NCBI GenBank assembly: GCA_033060915.1
Contig: CM065392.1
Coordinates: forward strand, 12,670,001 to 12,734,000
Reading direction: 5' to 3'
Origin: Euryodendron excelsum
Lineage: Eukaryota; Streptophyta; Magnoliopsida; Ericales; Pentaphylacaceae
DNA length: 64,000 nucleotides
Below the pieces are notes generated by a model, which did no database searches, was not told the origin of the DNA, and saw only the letters and a program-made list of their open reading frames with translations. The translations under genes were made by a program, and so were the position numbers. Shown here piece after piece: positions 1-11,885 of the stretch (positions are counted from its first letter, which is position 1; each line of letters opens with the position of its first letter).

Positions 1-4
1 AGAA

Positions 5-185
5 CCGTTAGAGTAGCGGAAATACTCAACCCCGTCCGAGTAACGGAAATACTCCCAAATCATCAACCCCGTCCGAGTAGCGGAAATACTCAACCCCGTC
101 CGAGTAGCGAAAATACTCACAAATCATCAATCCCGTCCGAGTACCGGAAATACTCACACCGTGAGAGTGCCGGAAACACTCAAAA
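5..185 (+). repeat. Short tandem repeat in LTR U3
   Basis: Six diverged copies of a unit containing 'gagtagcggaaatactc', spaced alternately about 27 and 36 bp apart. The longer spacing carries an extra 'caaatcatc'. It lies upstream of the LTR TATA box. Confidence 0.8.
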
Positions 186-239
186 CCTAGGTCAACACCA
201 GTGGCTGTTAGCCCACTTCGGTGGAAAATGACCAAACTA

Positions 240-780
240 CCCTTAGGACCTTTTCCGAGACTTTCCGGTCAAGATGATCATTTTGCCCCTAAGCATCCGA
301 ACGCCCCGGGAACCACACCGGCTCTGGGTATCAAACCGGTAATGTCCCGAGAATACTTTTTATAGTATTCTCAACCTTCCTTTACCTTTCCGGATCATTC
401 CGAGTCAGTTCCGGCCAACCCGGTACAAAATGACCGTTTTGCCCCTAGAGGGCCGGTCTCCTTCTTCGACCACACCGGCTTTGGGTATCAAACCGATAAT
501 GTCCCGAGAATACTTCTTAAAGTATTCTCAACCTTCCTTTACCTTTCCAGATCATTCTGAGTCAGTTCCAGCAAACCCAGTACAAAATGACCATTTTGCC
601 CCTGGTGGGCCGGTCTCCTTTTCCGACCACGCCGGCTCTGGGTATCAAACCGGCAACCTCTGGGAACATTCTAAACAATGTTTTCAGATCCCAAGTCTTC
701 TTCCGGGACAGTTTGAGTCTGTCCCGGCAGTTTTCCGGTCCGGTTGACCGTTTTGCCCCTAAAGGCCCGGTCAACCTTTC
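240..780 (+). repeat. 157-bp tandem repeat in LTR U3, about three copies
   Basis: The landmark 'accacaccggct' recurs at 312, 469 and (one mismatch) 626, a constant 157-bp step. Each unit also repeats 'aatgaccgttttgcccct' and 'gtcccgagaatactt' variants. Open frames through this block are by-products of the repeat. Confidence 0.85.
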
Positions 781-1073
781 CGACCCACCTTATCTTCATT
801 TTTCAAGTCAAATACCTCTAGGACACTATTTTAAATGTTCCTGCTTCTTTCCGGCCTTCCGGGTCACTTCCGGCTCCTTCAAATCATTCCCGGACTTTCC
901 GAAGTCACTCCTAGTGAAGCCAGGCTAAAGATTGCATGGTAGTCACTAGTACAGGCGCCCAAATCTAGTCAAAGATACGTTGCTTGCCCACCTTAATTGT
1001 TTCCTAAATGGCTGGCGCCACTCCTAGTGGCGCCAGTGTATAATTTGGCCTGGCGCCAGGTTTGTCCTCCTTC

Positions 1074-1080
1074 TATAAAT
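1074..1080 (+). promoter_or_regulatory. Probable LTR TATA box
   Basis: TATAAAT lies just downstream of three 'tggcgcca' motifs. Transcription would start near 1105, marking the U3/R boundary. Inference from position only. Confidence 0.5.
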
Positions 1081-1719
1081 ACAGAGCCTCATTCAACGTG
1101 AAAAAGGTCTGCAAACTTAACCTAAGAATCCTATATTTCGATATACAGAGCTCGAGCCCCTCCTAAACCCTAGCCTCCCTAGGTTTTTCCAAACCTTAGC
1201 CACCCTACACTAAACCCTAGCCATCATACACAAGCCCTAGCCTCCTATACACTTACACACTCCCCTATATACTCATACATTAGCCTTCAACCACTCTTTG
1301 AAGACTTGAAGAGCTGTCATCCAAAGCTTGAAGACAACTCTTGAAGACTGAAGACGAAGATCAAGACGAAGACCGAAGACCGAAGACTGCATGGCACGCA
1401 AAATAAACAAGAAACAAGGTAGGCTCCCTATTTAAATTTCCGCACTTCCCCCCCTCTCTCTTCTCTCTCTAACCCACTTGGGTTTTCTCTATTTTAATCC
1501 CCCATCTCTTTCCCCCCCTTTCTTTGCATGCTTGAAACAAGGGGATTCCCGATCCATGTGTAGGATTGGGCTATTGGAGAGTCACCGTGTCGGGGGCTTT
1601 CTTCTAGTCTAACCAGAGACCACGTGGGTCCGGTCCCCTTGATTATGTGGTGAAGCCTTAACCTTGTATATTCACGACCCCAAATTACATTGTGCATATC
1701 ATAATCTTGCATCTTCCAA

Positions 1720-4060
1720 AATTCGTTTTCAAAGTTGTTTTCAAAACTGTTTTCAAACTTGTTTTTCAAAATTGCATCAAAATCTCTTTTTCAAAAACTT
1801 GTTTTCAAAACCACAATTCTAGGGTGATTCTAGCCTTTCCATGGCTAGGGTTGCTTTAGGAAAGTGTCATATTAAAAGTGACCTTTTGGTTTATATTTTC
1901 AAACTTTATTTTCAAAACCGCTTTCCTAAAGTGGTTCTAGCCCTCTTATGGTTAGAATCGCTTTAGGAAAATGAGACGTTTTCATACTTTCCAAAAAACT
2001 CTCTCTTCAAAAATCTCTTCCTAAAAATCTCTGTTTCAACATACTTTCCTAAAGCTCTCCTTTCCAAAATTGTTTTCAAAAACTCCCTTCCAAAATCTAT
2101 TTTTCAAAACCTCCTTTTTCAACTCCTTTCCAAAACGCTCTCTTCAAAATCCACTTTCCAAAAACACTCCCTAAAGATCTTTTTAAAAACTCTCTTCCCA
2201 AAATCTTCCTTCTAGAAGCTCTTCTCTAGGGTTTTCCTTCTAAAACTGGTTTCCAAAAAACACGCTTTCCAAAAACCCCTTCTCTTTAAAATCTCTTTCC
2301 AAAAACTCTCTCTTCAAAGTCACTTTCTAAAAACTTCTCCCTAGGATTTCCTTCCAAAAACTCGTTTCCAAAAATGTACTTTCCAAAAACGCACTTTCCT
2401 TAGAGCCCAAATCAAGCCCTAGAACCCACAATTAGGAAACCTTAATTTGCTTCCCAAAAACATGGTTTTCAAACTTTGCCCCAAACCTAGGTTTCCAAAA
2501 CCTCTTGTTTTCACATCCAAACGATACATGTTTCCAAAACCTCTTTTCTACGTTAAAATTTCACACTTTCAAAACTAGGGTTTCTAGAATCTCCCTTTCC
2601 AAATCCTTGCCAAATCCTATCTTCCCTTTAAGAAACCAAATCCAATCCTCCGTTTTTGGAAACAAAATCAAATCTTTTCTTTTAGAAGTCAAATCCAATC
2701 CCTTCCTAATCCAAACCTTTCTTAATTCAATTCCTTCCTAAACCATAAGTTTTCTAAACCTAAACTTTAAACCTTTCCTTAAGTTTCAAAATCCAACTCT
2801 TCCCTAATTTAAATCCTTTCCTAAATCTTAAGTTTCCAAAACTTGAACATAAAAATCTTTCCTAAACTTTAAAATTCAACTTTCAAATCTTTCCTAGTTC
2901 AACCCTTTCCTAATTCTACCCCTTTCCAAAATCTTTTTCAAATCCAAGCTTTCAAATCATTCCTAAACTCAGACCTTTCCTAATCTCAAGATTTTCTAAA
3001 ACTCTAAAACTTTCTAAATCTTAAACTTTCTAAATTTCAAATCTTTCCAAATTCAAAACTTTCTAAATTTGAAACCTTCTTAAGTTAAATCTTTCTAAAC
3101 CTAAAAACTTTCTAAATTCTAAACTTTCTTAAACTTCAAATCTTTCCAAATCTAAGACTTTTCTAAACTCGAAACTTTCTTAATTCAAACATTTCCTAAA
3201 TTGAAAACTTTCCTTTTTCAAACCTTTCCCAAAACGAAACTTTCTTATTTTCAAAACTTCCTTGTTTTCAAAATAAGAAAGTTTCCTTTTTCAAACATTT
3301 CTAAATTCGAAACTCTCCTAATTTGAAAACTTTCCTAATTCAAAACTTTCCTAAGTTGAAACTTTCCTAAACCTAAAACTTTTCAAAAATGAAACTTTTC
3401 AAAAATAACATTTTCCTAATTCGAAACTTTCCTAATCCGAATCTTTCCTAAATTCCAAGTTTCCAAATTTTTCCAAATCTTCCAAATCCAACATTCCAAT
3501 CCAATCTTTCTTAATCTCAAGTCTAGGTTTCCCAAACCTCCTTCTTCCCAAAACCAAGTCTTTCCAAAATCAATCTTTCCAAAACAAGTCCAAATCTATC
3601 TTCTCAAATCAAAATCCAATCTTTTCCAAAATTTCAATTTCCAATTTCCTCTTCTAATCTCAAATCAAATCCAATTTTCAATTCAATCTCTTTCTTCCAA
3701 TCCATTCCCTCTCTTCAAATCAATCTATTTTCAATTGGACTCCAGTCCGAACTACGACTGACCTGATTCCCCCAAAGGGATACGTAGGCAACTTTCATAG
3801 GTGCGGTCACAACACTTTTCAAACTTTCAATTCCACCCTCATGGGTGCGGTTTCCAAAATCTTTCCAAATCTCCAATCTATTTTCAAAATTCCAATTTCA
3901 AAATTTCTATTTTCAAATTTCTACTTTCACTTTCCAAAACTTTTCAATTTCAAATCTTTCCAATTTCAAATCTATTTTCAAATCAAATCAATTTCAAATC
4001 AATTTATTTCCAAATCTATTTTCCAATTTTCTCTTAACTTGCACTTGCATATCATGCATC
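1720..4060 (+). repeat. Pyrimidine-skewed low-complexity tract built on TTTC(C)AAAA-like words
   Basis: About 2.3 kb made largely of variants of 'tttccaaaa', 'tttcaaaac' and 'tttcctaaa', with C and T far exceeding G. There is no fixed long period. It forms most of the LTR's R/U5 part, and the short frames in it (rich in F, K, S, N) are not genes. Confidence 0.75.
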
Positions 4061-4592
4061 ATGTTAGTTTCTTTTCAAACATTGTTTTTCTAAAATGGAT
4101 AGGATTGAACTATAGTTAATTAAAGACTCTCGTAGGTGAATCTAGGGTAAATTGACATGTAGGTACCGAAAGGGCGGGGTAGGGTGATAGCTTAGTGCGT
4201 CTTCCCTACACGTAACCAACCTCCGAACCTAAGATCACTGATTTCGAAAGACCAAAAGGAGTTATTTTTCTAAAAAAGGCTAAATATTTTCCAAAGGTTG
4301 CCAAACAACCTGTTTTCTTAAAAACTCTCTCTTGAGGTGATATTTTCAAATCGTTTTCCAAAAACCCTAAGTGTAGTCTTTGGATTATGCTTAGTTTTTA
4401 GGTGACCTAACTCACCTTAATCAAGTTAGGTGGCGACTCCAAATGTTTTTCAAAAGCCCTTTATTCAAACCAGTTTTTCAATTCAAATCTAGTCGCACTC
4501 ATTCTTTTAGGAGGGTGAGTTCTAACGAGAGAGTACAGTATTTTTCCTGCTTGGGTGAGTATTCCTCGAGTGCGAAAAATCTGAGCGCGACA

Positions 4593-6069
4593 GCTGGCAT
4601 GCCGAGTTTTTATTGAGATACTATTTATAATACAAAGTAATTATTTATTTCCAAAAAAAATTTTCAGAAATAAATAATTTGCAGTGATTAATGGTTGTTA
4701 GACTAGATAGTCTTGGAGAAAATGTAAATGGGTCAAGCTGACAGTTCTTTAACTTGGTGCCAATTTACGAATACCAATAGTGGAGATTCATCTTTGTGGT
4801 AATTAGTAGGACCGGGACCTTGACATAATTTTCAATCCTAAGAGGTCAACTATCACCATTTAGTGCAGTTATTTTGTAGTTTCACTTATTTTCTTATTCA
4901 TCAGAGGTTAATGGGTAATTAGAAAAATTTGTATTACCTCGGGATATGGAAACCCTAGAGATCCCCTTCTTGCACTTGGAGAGGCACATATATAAATATA
5001 TATATATATATATATACAAGGTAGCCAACAACCTCATTATTCCCTTAGAATTTCAAAAAAGAGAGAAAAAGGAGATTGGGTGTGGGTTTTCACCAATTCT
5101 TGCTACTTTTGTGCCTTAGTGATCAAGAAGGAAGACCCTTAGGTCAAGAAGGCTCAAATGAAGCTCAAGATTCAAGTGTTCACATTATATAGTGTGTGCA
5201 ACCAAACCCTACAAGGTATGATTATATTTATATATTCTTGTTCATGTATGGATCTCAAATATTTTTGAAATCTATTCTGCAATTTAAAACCAATAGGCTC
5301 ATGTTGCATAACTGGTGTTTGGTTTGGAAAAAAAGGGAATGTCATATGAGTGATTTGTGGTTGGTTTTGTAAATATTTATGCATTCCTGGAAAATGTAAG
5401 GATTGTGAAATGCAATGAAAAGTATTTTTTGAAATGCATTGTGATGTTCAAATATTTTGTGAAATGCATTATGATGTTTCAGAAGTGAAATGCAATATAA
5501 CACAAGCACCAAAATTGAAATGCAATGTAAAATGCATCATAACTCAAGCATAAAAATTGAAAGCCAACATAATATAGTTGCAAACCAAAATGACATGAAG
5601 TTTGAGTGTTACTAAGCCAAATGTTGTGACACATCTGTAACACAAAAAAAGACCTAATGTTTTTAACACACAAAAAAGATTAAACATATCTCATGTGCAA
5701 GTCAGTTCACATCTTCTTCTTGGCTTAACTAACTTGGCTCACTACCAATTGAGTTACCCATAGCTGATCTTCCCTTTCTTACCCTTGTTGGTTGACTACC
5801 AAAGGGATTTGCCACACTTGCTCTTGTTCTTCTAGACATGGGTGGCTAGCTAGAAGAAGCATTCCCCACATTTGATCTTGTAGTTCTTGTAGCCGTTTGT
5901 GGCTAACTGGCAGAAGGATTCCCCACATTTCCTGCATTCCTTTTGACTTGCAAATTCAAACACAACCAGTAAATAAAGGTAAGGTTAATGCATTTTGTTG
6001 AAACAAATAAATTCTTACAGGTATTTTTTGTCTATGGCATATTCCTTGCTCAGTAGGTTAACTTCTTAG
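4593..6069. other. Stretch without a gene; possible decayed LTR promoter and leader
   Basis: After the Ogre-type LTR come about 370 bp of unassigned sequence and an (AT)n tract near 4990-5022. A leader-like segment (5040-5220) with 'ttcaccaattcttgctacttttgtgcc' is reminiscent of LTR leaders. 5400-5560 holds several imperfect 'gaaatgcat(t/a)gtgatg' repeats. From about 5690 to 6069 the sequence probably belongs to the 3' part of the MULE that follows. Confidence 0.35.
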
Positions 6070-8725
6070 GCCTTATTGACCCATAGGTTGCCCTTTGCAG
6101 TTCCTTTTGTTGTGACCAAGTTTACCACATATGCTGCAAGTGGTTGTTGTATTTTATCTTTTTTAACTTGTAGGGATTCTGGGGTTCATCAGCCTCCCTC
6201 TTTCTTGCTTTCTTTAATCTACCAGGTTACTTTTCAACAATTTGAGACAAGACCCCAGTCAAATCTATCTTTGGCCACATTTGAGGACCATTGATATAGT
6301 ATATAATTGGCACATAGCTAGCTATATAAGTCTTCTTTCTATACCAGTGTGCAACATAAGCCTCTAGTTCCTCATGCTTGTAATATATAAATGGCATGGC
6401 AATATAGGATGCCTGTCAAATCCCATTTTCTGCATGAACAAGATTAATCATTTAGGTCAACCACAAACTGTTAACTATTGAAGCAGTTGATCTGGTAACT
6501 AGAGTCCCCTAACCACATTGCAATGCAATTTGTTAACTTCTCCCACATCTCTAGCCTTTTTTACATTTTTGGGCATATTGGACCTTGGTATGTCCTCATG
6601 CCTTCTTTTCTGACTTGCATTCTTTGCATCAAGTAGCATCTCATATCCTCTAGCATTGGTGTGATTGTCTTTTCCTTAGCTCCCCTAATGGTGCTATTAA
6701 AACTCTCACACAAGTTGTTCAACAAAAGGTCACACTTAGGTGGTGTACTGAAATGAGACCTGGACTAAAATCTAGGTGGTTTGTCAACAAACCAATTGAA
6801 TGCTTCTCTGTTAGTCTTATGTAACTCTTTCATATGCATTTCAAACTTTTGAACATATGATGCTTTGGTTGCTTTCCCAACCAAATCTTTCAAGTGTAAT
6901 CCTTTATGTTCTTTCTGGAAATTGTTATATAAATGTCTGATACAAAATTTGTGCTCAAATAATGGTACCACCTCTCGTAATGCTGGTACCAAACCCTGCC
7001 CATGACAATGAAAAAGTTAGATTACACATTCACAATAAAAACACATATAAAGGCAGTGAACTGATGGTGAGTATGAAATTATCATTCTTTGTGCTTATCT
7101 GAAATGAAGGTAAAATTTTGTTGGTTCATCATCCCAAGTTTTTCCTATAAGATTTCCAAAAACCATTTCCAAGTACTTTTGGTTTCCCCTTCAACCATAG
7201 CATAAGCCAATGAAAAACTATTGTTGTTTGCATCAATGCTAACAGCTACAAGCAACTGTCCCTTGAATGGCCCTTTCAGATGGCATGCATCTAACCCAAC
7301 CAATGGCCTACATCTAGCTTTGAACCCTCGCTTGCAAGCCCCAAAACATACATAAAGCCTTTGAAACCTAATCCTAACAGCTTTGCCTTCATCTTCAACC
7401 ACTTTCATTAAGATAGTTGTCCCTGGATTTGTCTTCCTAATCTCTTCACTATAGTCCCACAGCTCTACATATTGCTCCGTATGTGTTCCTTCTATTAGTT
7501 GTTATGCTTTCCTCTTTGCCTTGTAAACCTAACTCTTGGAAACACCAACCTTATGGTCCTTCTACATAGCCTCCTTAAAAGCTTTTAATGGCCAGCTAGG
7601 ATTTGACTTTATAATCTCATCATACTGTTTGGAGAGCCAGTTAAAATTCACTATTTTATTATATAAAAAAAAAAACCCTCCCACAGTTGTGTATATCCAC
7701 AAAAGTCTTTACCGGGAAACTTGGAATCCCTTGCATCTTAGATGCATATATCATCCACTTACATTGAGGGTTATATGTAGCCCTAACCCTAGTTGAGTCA
7801 TTCTTGACAAACTTTATTCTTTTTCTTTTTTTTTATGGCATGCTCCCTGAAAGCAGCTTTAAATATCTTGGAAGTGCCAAAGACCTTCCCAACTTTAAAT
7901 TTGAGGCTAACCACGTTTACAGTAGGATTAAATTTTGGGAACCTCTATAGCCCATTTTCCTCATCTAATGACCATGAAGACTATTGAGCTAATCAGATGC
8001 AGCATCTCCAGCTTCAATTTCATCCCATTCCTTAAAATGCCATTGGTTATTCCTACCACTATCCCCCTTATCCTTATCCCTTCCCAATCCATCCCATTCA
8101 ACATTCTTATCAATATTTGCATCAAACATGTTGTCATCTTCATTATAATACTCAATGTCTCAAACTCCTCTAATTATGTAGAGTCATCTTCACTGTCATA
8201 TAAAGATTCTTGCTTATCAATAAAGCCACCACTAGCACTTGCACCTGCACCCCCCTTACCCAACCATTCAACATCAAAGTCACTTGCACCATGAACTCCC
8301 TCATCACCTAGTACCCCATCACCTGCACCCTCTACCCCATCACCTACACCCTATTCCCCATCAACTTCCTCAATCATCACTAAATGAAGATGAACCTCAC
8401 TAGTTGCTTTATCATAATGTTGATCAATGTCATGATGATGTTCTAAATACTTATCAATTACTCTAGAATCACCAAAAACCCAGACAAGCATGTTTATCAC
8501 ATCCTCATCATTACTCAATAGTCTTAACACGTATTTTAGCTCTCTACCAGGAACTTTGTAATAGTAGGTTAAAACCTATATAGTTTAGATCATTCACCAT
8601 TTGTCCAATAATCATCATATTCAGCCTATCCTTATTGCATTTATCAAAGTAGGACACTGTCCCCCCTATGTATGCTCTGTTTGGATTCCTACAAATTCCC
8701 CATCATGGTGCATTCTTATTGTGAA
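6070..8725 (-). pseudogene. Decayed MuDR/MURA-type Mutator-like transposase
   Basis: Read on the minus strand, the parts appear in canonical order but in several frames. They are an N-terminal MULE domain (8725-8400: HHDGEFVG, YIGGTVSYFD, YYKVPGRELKYVLRLLSNDED), an acidic linker, a MuDR DNA-binding domain (about 7900-7620: FKVGKVF, CKWMIYAS, VKTFVDIHNCG) and the transposase core. The core has LVGLDACHLKGPF, VEGETKSTWKWF, FISDKHK and KFCIRHLYNNF, so both recognisable catalytic Asp positions remain. Then come RSHFSTPPKCDLLLNN, a SWIM finger (SCSCRKW) near 6430 and a CCHC zinc knuckle. In-frame stops include a TAG at the conserved Trp before SRSHF (about 6762), and TAAs at 6561-6563 and 6444-6446 where Gln is plausible. 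Frameshifts add to this; the gene is dead. TIRs were not identified. Confidence 0.88.
6097..6138 (-). other. CCHC zinc-knuckle remnant of the MULE transposase
   Basis: The minus strand reads C-S-I-C-G-K-L-G-H-N-K-R-N-C, a perfect CX2CX4HX4C knuckle. This is the usual C-terminal motif of MuDR-type transposases and marks the 3' end of the decayed gene. Confidence 0.85.
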
Positions 8726-9362
8726 TAAGATAACATTTGAGTCTGTAACACAACAAAAAGGTAAGATATACATAAAGTGTAAAATACAAACTGCCAAAAG
8801 TTTGTAAACAAGATTTACGAAAGTTTGTAAGTGGGACCCACACTATCTGCCGAAAAGAAACAACTTGTATACAACACAATAAGACCACACATTTATATAT
8901 AATTCATGAGTGTGACATTACACTACAATCTTAGATTCTAACAATGCACAAAGCATATAATATAGCAAAATACAGATATAACATAGAATACATCAATGAA
9001 ACCCGTTAAACAAGAAAAACCATGTCCCCCATCCCATCTTCCAACAAAAGCCCTAACCAATGTTTGATATAACACTTTTTATACATAAAAAATTGACTTA
9101 CCATATTCGGGTACTTCATTCCCAACCCTAATTAATGTCATCTGCAATTATCGCTTTGAACATAGCCAACGAAAAACCAGTGTATATAACTTCAATGACT
9201 ATAGTAGAAAAACCCCCAATTTCGTACCCACCGATTTTTGCAATTGGAGCCCTAATCTAACTATATATGAACAATTTGTGGGGAAGGAGGGCCAACGTGT
9301 GTCATGATTGTACTCTAAAAAGTACAATCAAAGTCTCTAATTAGTACAATCAAAGTCTCTAA
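8726..9362. other. Stretch without a gene, upstream side of the MULE
   Basis: Non-coding in all frames. 9316-9364 carries a direct repeat of 'tacaatcaaagtctctaatt'. It probably includes the 5' UTR and end of the decayed MULE; no terminal inverted repeat could be matched. Confidence 0.4.
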
Positions 9363-11034
9363 TTGTAAGATATTGTTAGTACTTATTTATATATTATTTA
9401 TCATTTTTAATATAATTTTGGTATTTTTATATTTTTTGTGTCTTGTGTAGATTTGATGCTAAAACCAAGCAAAATGAAGCCAACAAGCACACAAACATTT
9501 ATTCGGGTGTTATTTTGATCTATTATGTTATATTACATTTATATATAAATTAGTGGATATATATTTATATATAAATTAGTGGTGTAATTTTATATATATT
9601 TATAAATTAGTGGTGTAGTTAAAATATATATATATATATATAAGTTAGTGGTGTAATTAAAAAATAACAAAAAATTAAAAATATTCTTTTCATCTCCCAT
9701 AAATAGGAGAGCTCTGGGAAGGAAGAAGAGAGCTTGAGAACAAAGCCAAAGAGAGTCCAGAAAAGAGGAAGTTCAAAGTTAGGGAGCTCCACATTTAGTT
9801 ATTTCATTTTCAGGTATAGATTTTCAGTTAGTTTGTTAGTATTTTTTCAGTCAGCTTTTAGTTTTTTCTTGACCGTTATTTTACTGTAATAAATATTTTT
9901 ATTTATAAAGTCATTTCCTTTTAAATTATGTCTTTTTATTATTATGAGTAGCTAGTTTTATTCTTGGAATCAATTGTGAAGATCACATGATGGTATTGGG
10001 GTGATCAATTAAGGTCTGTCTTTCCATTCCAAATTTAATCGAAAACTTAAAATTTTTACACACGTTCAGTATATTACATGCTTGGGCACGTGCACGTATA
10101 TTTTTTGCACGTAATGATTTTGTGTTTTGCAAACAAGTACAAGTTTAAGAGTATCATAATTAATATAGGACTAGTGTAAAGTAAAGTAAATGCTGGTTTA
10201 CTTATCACTTTTTAGAGGATTGTATATTTTATACAGGTCATCTGTCTAGTATGTTTTTACGTCCAAACCTCTGGAATGGATTGAAAACTTAAACTTCTAA
10301 TTATGTTTGTAATACTTTCTACCTTGACAAAGCAGCTGGTATATGCAAATCGATGGTGAGAGTCTTTGATAATAATTTAATTAGTATTTAGCTAGAACTT
10401 TTGAAAACATGTGTCTTTAATTATGCTTGTTACACTTATACTCTTACAAAGCATTACTTAGTATTTATAAGTCGATGGTAAGGGTTCATGACTTTAACAT
10501 AATATTCTAGTATTTAGTTATCTTTGAATATTTTCATTTGTTGGCTTATGAGGCTCAAGAGAGCCAAACGATTGACAGATGGCAAACCTATATTGATCAA
10601 TCCCAAGAAAGTTACATGATCGGATCAATTGGATCCAAGGCTATTTTTTTTAATCTGTTTCTTTTTGCAAATTTAACAACCATCAAATCTCTCAAAGACA
10701 AATATTTTTCTTTTTGATACTATTTCTGTAACTTTTGTCCAACTCTCGTCAGAAAGAAGTGAAATTCAAACTAGTTGGTTTAGGTTCAAACTTAAGCCAT
10801 CTGTGACGCTTCTGTGTCTAACATGCCTTAGTCGGTACCTAACCCATTACCTGGGGTAAATTCTAGTACCTACTACCTACAACTATGAAATTTCACATAA
10901 TTTAGAACTTTGTTTCTTGTGAATCGAACTCGTTCTTACCAAGTTATTTTAATTACTACTTCGCCACACTTGTACTTGGGTGTTTATATTTTCATAATCT
11001 GGGCATAGGCATTAAATTTTTGGTACCGTGATTG
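9363..11034 (+). mobile_element. Athila-like Ty3/gypsy LTR with adjoining primer-binding-site remnant
   Basis: No gene. A promoter-like CATAAATAGG (9699-9708) is followed by a purine-rich leader (ggaaggaagaagag). Two diverged copies of a roughly 115-bp unit lie at about 10280-10390 and 10400-10510, both with 'acaaagca...agtcgatggt(g/a)ag'. The right part (10900-11010: 'gtgaatcgaactcgttctta', 'tgggcataggcatt') precedes 'ttttggtaccgtgattg', a decayed match to the 'ttttggcgccgttgccgggg' primer-binding site of Athila-type elements. The internal region is lost. Boundaries are approximate and the lineage is an inference. Confidence 0.5.
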
Positions 11035-11697
11035 TAAAAGACAAGCAGCTTTTAACACACGTGGTCACTTGAGCGGGAAGATGGTCGAAAATACCATATT
11101 ACCCTTGCAGGAGTCTCACGTGCATGGCACATGTTCATTTGCCATCCAAGTCTCTAACGACAATTCCTAATTGGACCTTTTAGAAACGTAATAGAAAATT
11201 AAAGGTTAAAATTGCTGGAATTAGAACTACAAAGACCAAAATGAAACTCGCTCCAAACTATAAGGACCACCGGCATACTTTACTTTTTTTTTTAGGTTGA
11301 ATTGCAAGACTTTCTCTTTAGATTTTCTCTACACTTACAATATCATTATGAATCTAAATTATTATCATTGTCTCAATTAAGCCTAATTTTCCTTAAGAAA
11401 TTTCACTACAATATTCTCCGACCATCGTTCATCGAAAGTTTTGTCTGTGTAATTGTCATAATTTCTGCTGTCTAATCAATTTTCTTGGATACCTTCACTA
11501 GATGGCCACAATTATTTGTGGAACATTTTTTTTGTCTCTTTCTTTCCAAATAAAGTTATTGACAGACACTAAAATCAGAATTAGGGGTGCACAAAATCAA
11601 GGAGAGTGCAATAATTCTGGTTTTTTGCACTATAACTGGTAATCCTACCCATAAGTTTCTCTTAAGAATATGCTGCTTTGAGACTTCGGAGCCTTGC
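11035..11697. other. Stretch without a gene
   Basis: AT-rich intergenic DNA with poly-T at 11284-11293. No coding frame, RNA gene or bounded repeat was seen. A 'cactaca' at 11404 was considered as a CACTA left end, but no subterminal repeats follow it. Confidence 0.4.
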
Positions 11698-11885
11698 CCT
11701 CGTTTGGATAGCTTTTTAAGGGTGTTTTTACTAGTTTTTAGTTTTAACTTTCTGTAAAAAGGCCAAAACCCAAAATTAAAAGCCCATAAAAACTAAAAAA
11801 TTGTTTGCCAATTGAAAAAAAGTCCATAAAAGGGTAAAAAGAAAAAACTTATATGAAAACCCTATAAAAAGGTGCATCCAAACAA
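11698..11885. mobile_element. Short MITE-like element, hAT-type ends
   Basis: A left end with 'cgtttggatagc' and a right end with 'gtgcatccaaaca' form imperfect terminal inverted repeats sharing GTTTGGAT, with about 160 bp of AT-rich, non-coding DNA between them. Such 'GTTTGGA' ends are common in plant hAT-like MITEs. No clear target-site duplication was seen. Confidence 0.45.

Larger units (their letters stand above)
1..4592 (+). mobile_element. Long terminal repeat of a Ty3/gypsy Tat/Ogre-type retrotransposon (left end outside window)
   Basis: No coding potential. A promoter-like block with TATAAAT at 1074-1080 follows tandem repeats, and about 3.5 kb of untranslated, pyrimidine-skewed DNA follows it. 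Near 3770 there is a 'gggatacgtaggcaac' motif, and near 4432 'ggtggcgactcc', both typical of Tat/Ogre LTRs. The LTR appears to end in CA at 4591-4592, inside 'gagcgcgacag'. The next bases (gctggc) resemble the start of the usual Ogre primer-binding site, but similarity stops at once, so this is either a truncated element or a solo LTR. Ogre LTRs of several kb are known, so the length fits. Lineage assignment is from motif memory, not alignment. Confidence 0.7.

Noticed and set aside
430..928. Open frames of about 105-113 codons in the first kilobase
   Set aside because: They run through the 157-bp tandem repeat of an LTR; composition follows the repeat and no family is recognised.
3801..4119. 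Phe/Ser/Lys-rich open frames
   Set aside because: Produced by the TTTCCAAAA-type low-complexity tract.
11404..11420. 'cactaca' as left end of the CACTA element
   Set aside because: No subterminal gcgacgg repeats follow, and the flanking triplets do not match (ttt versus ttc).
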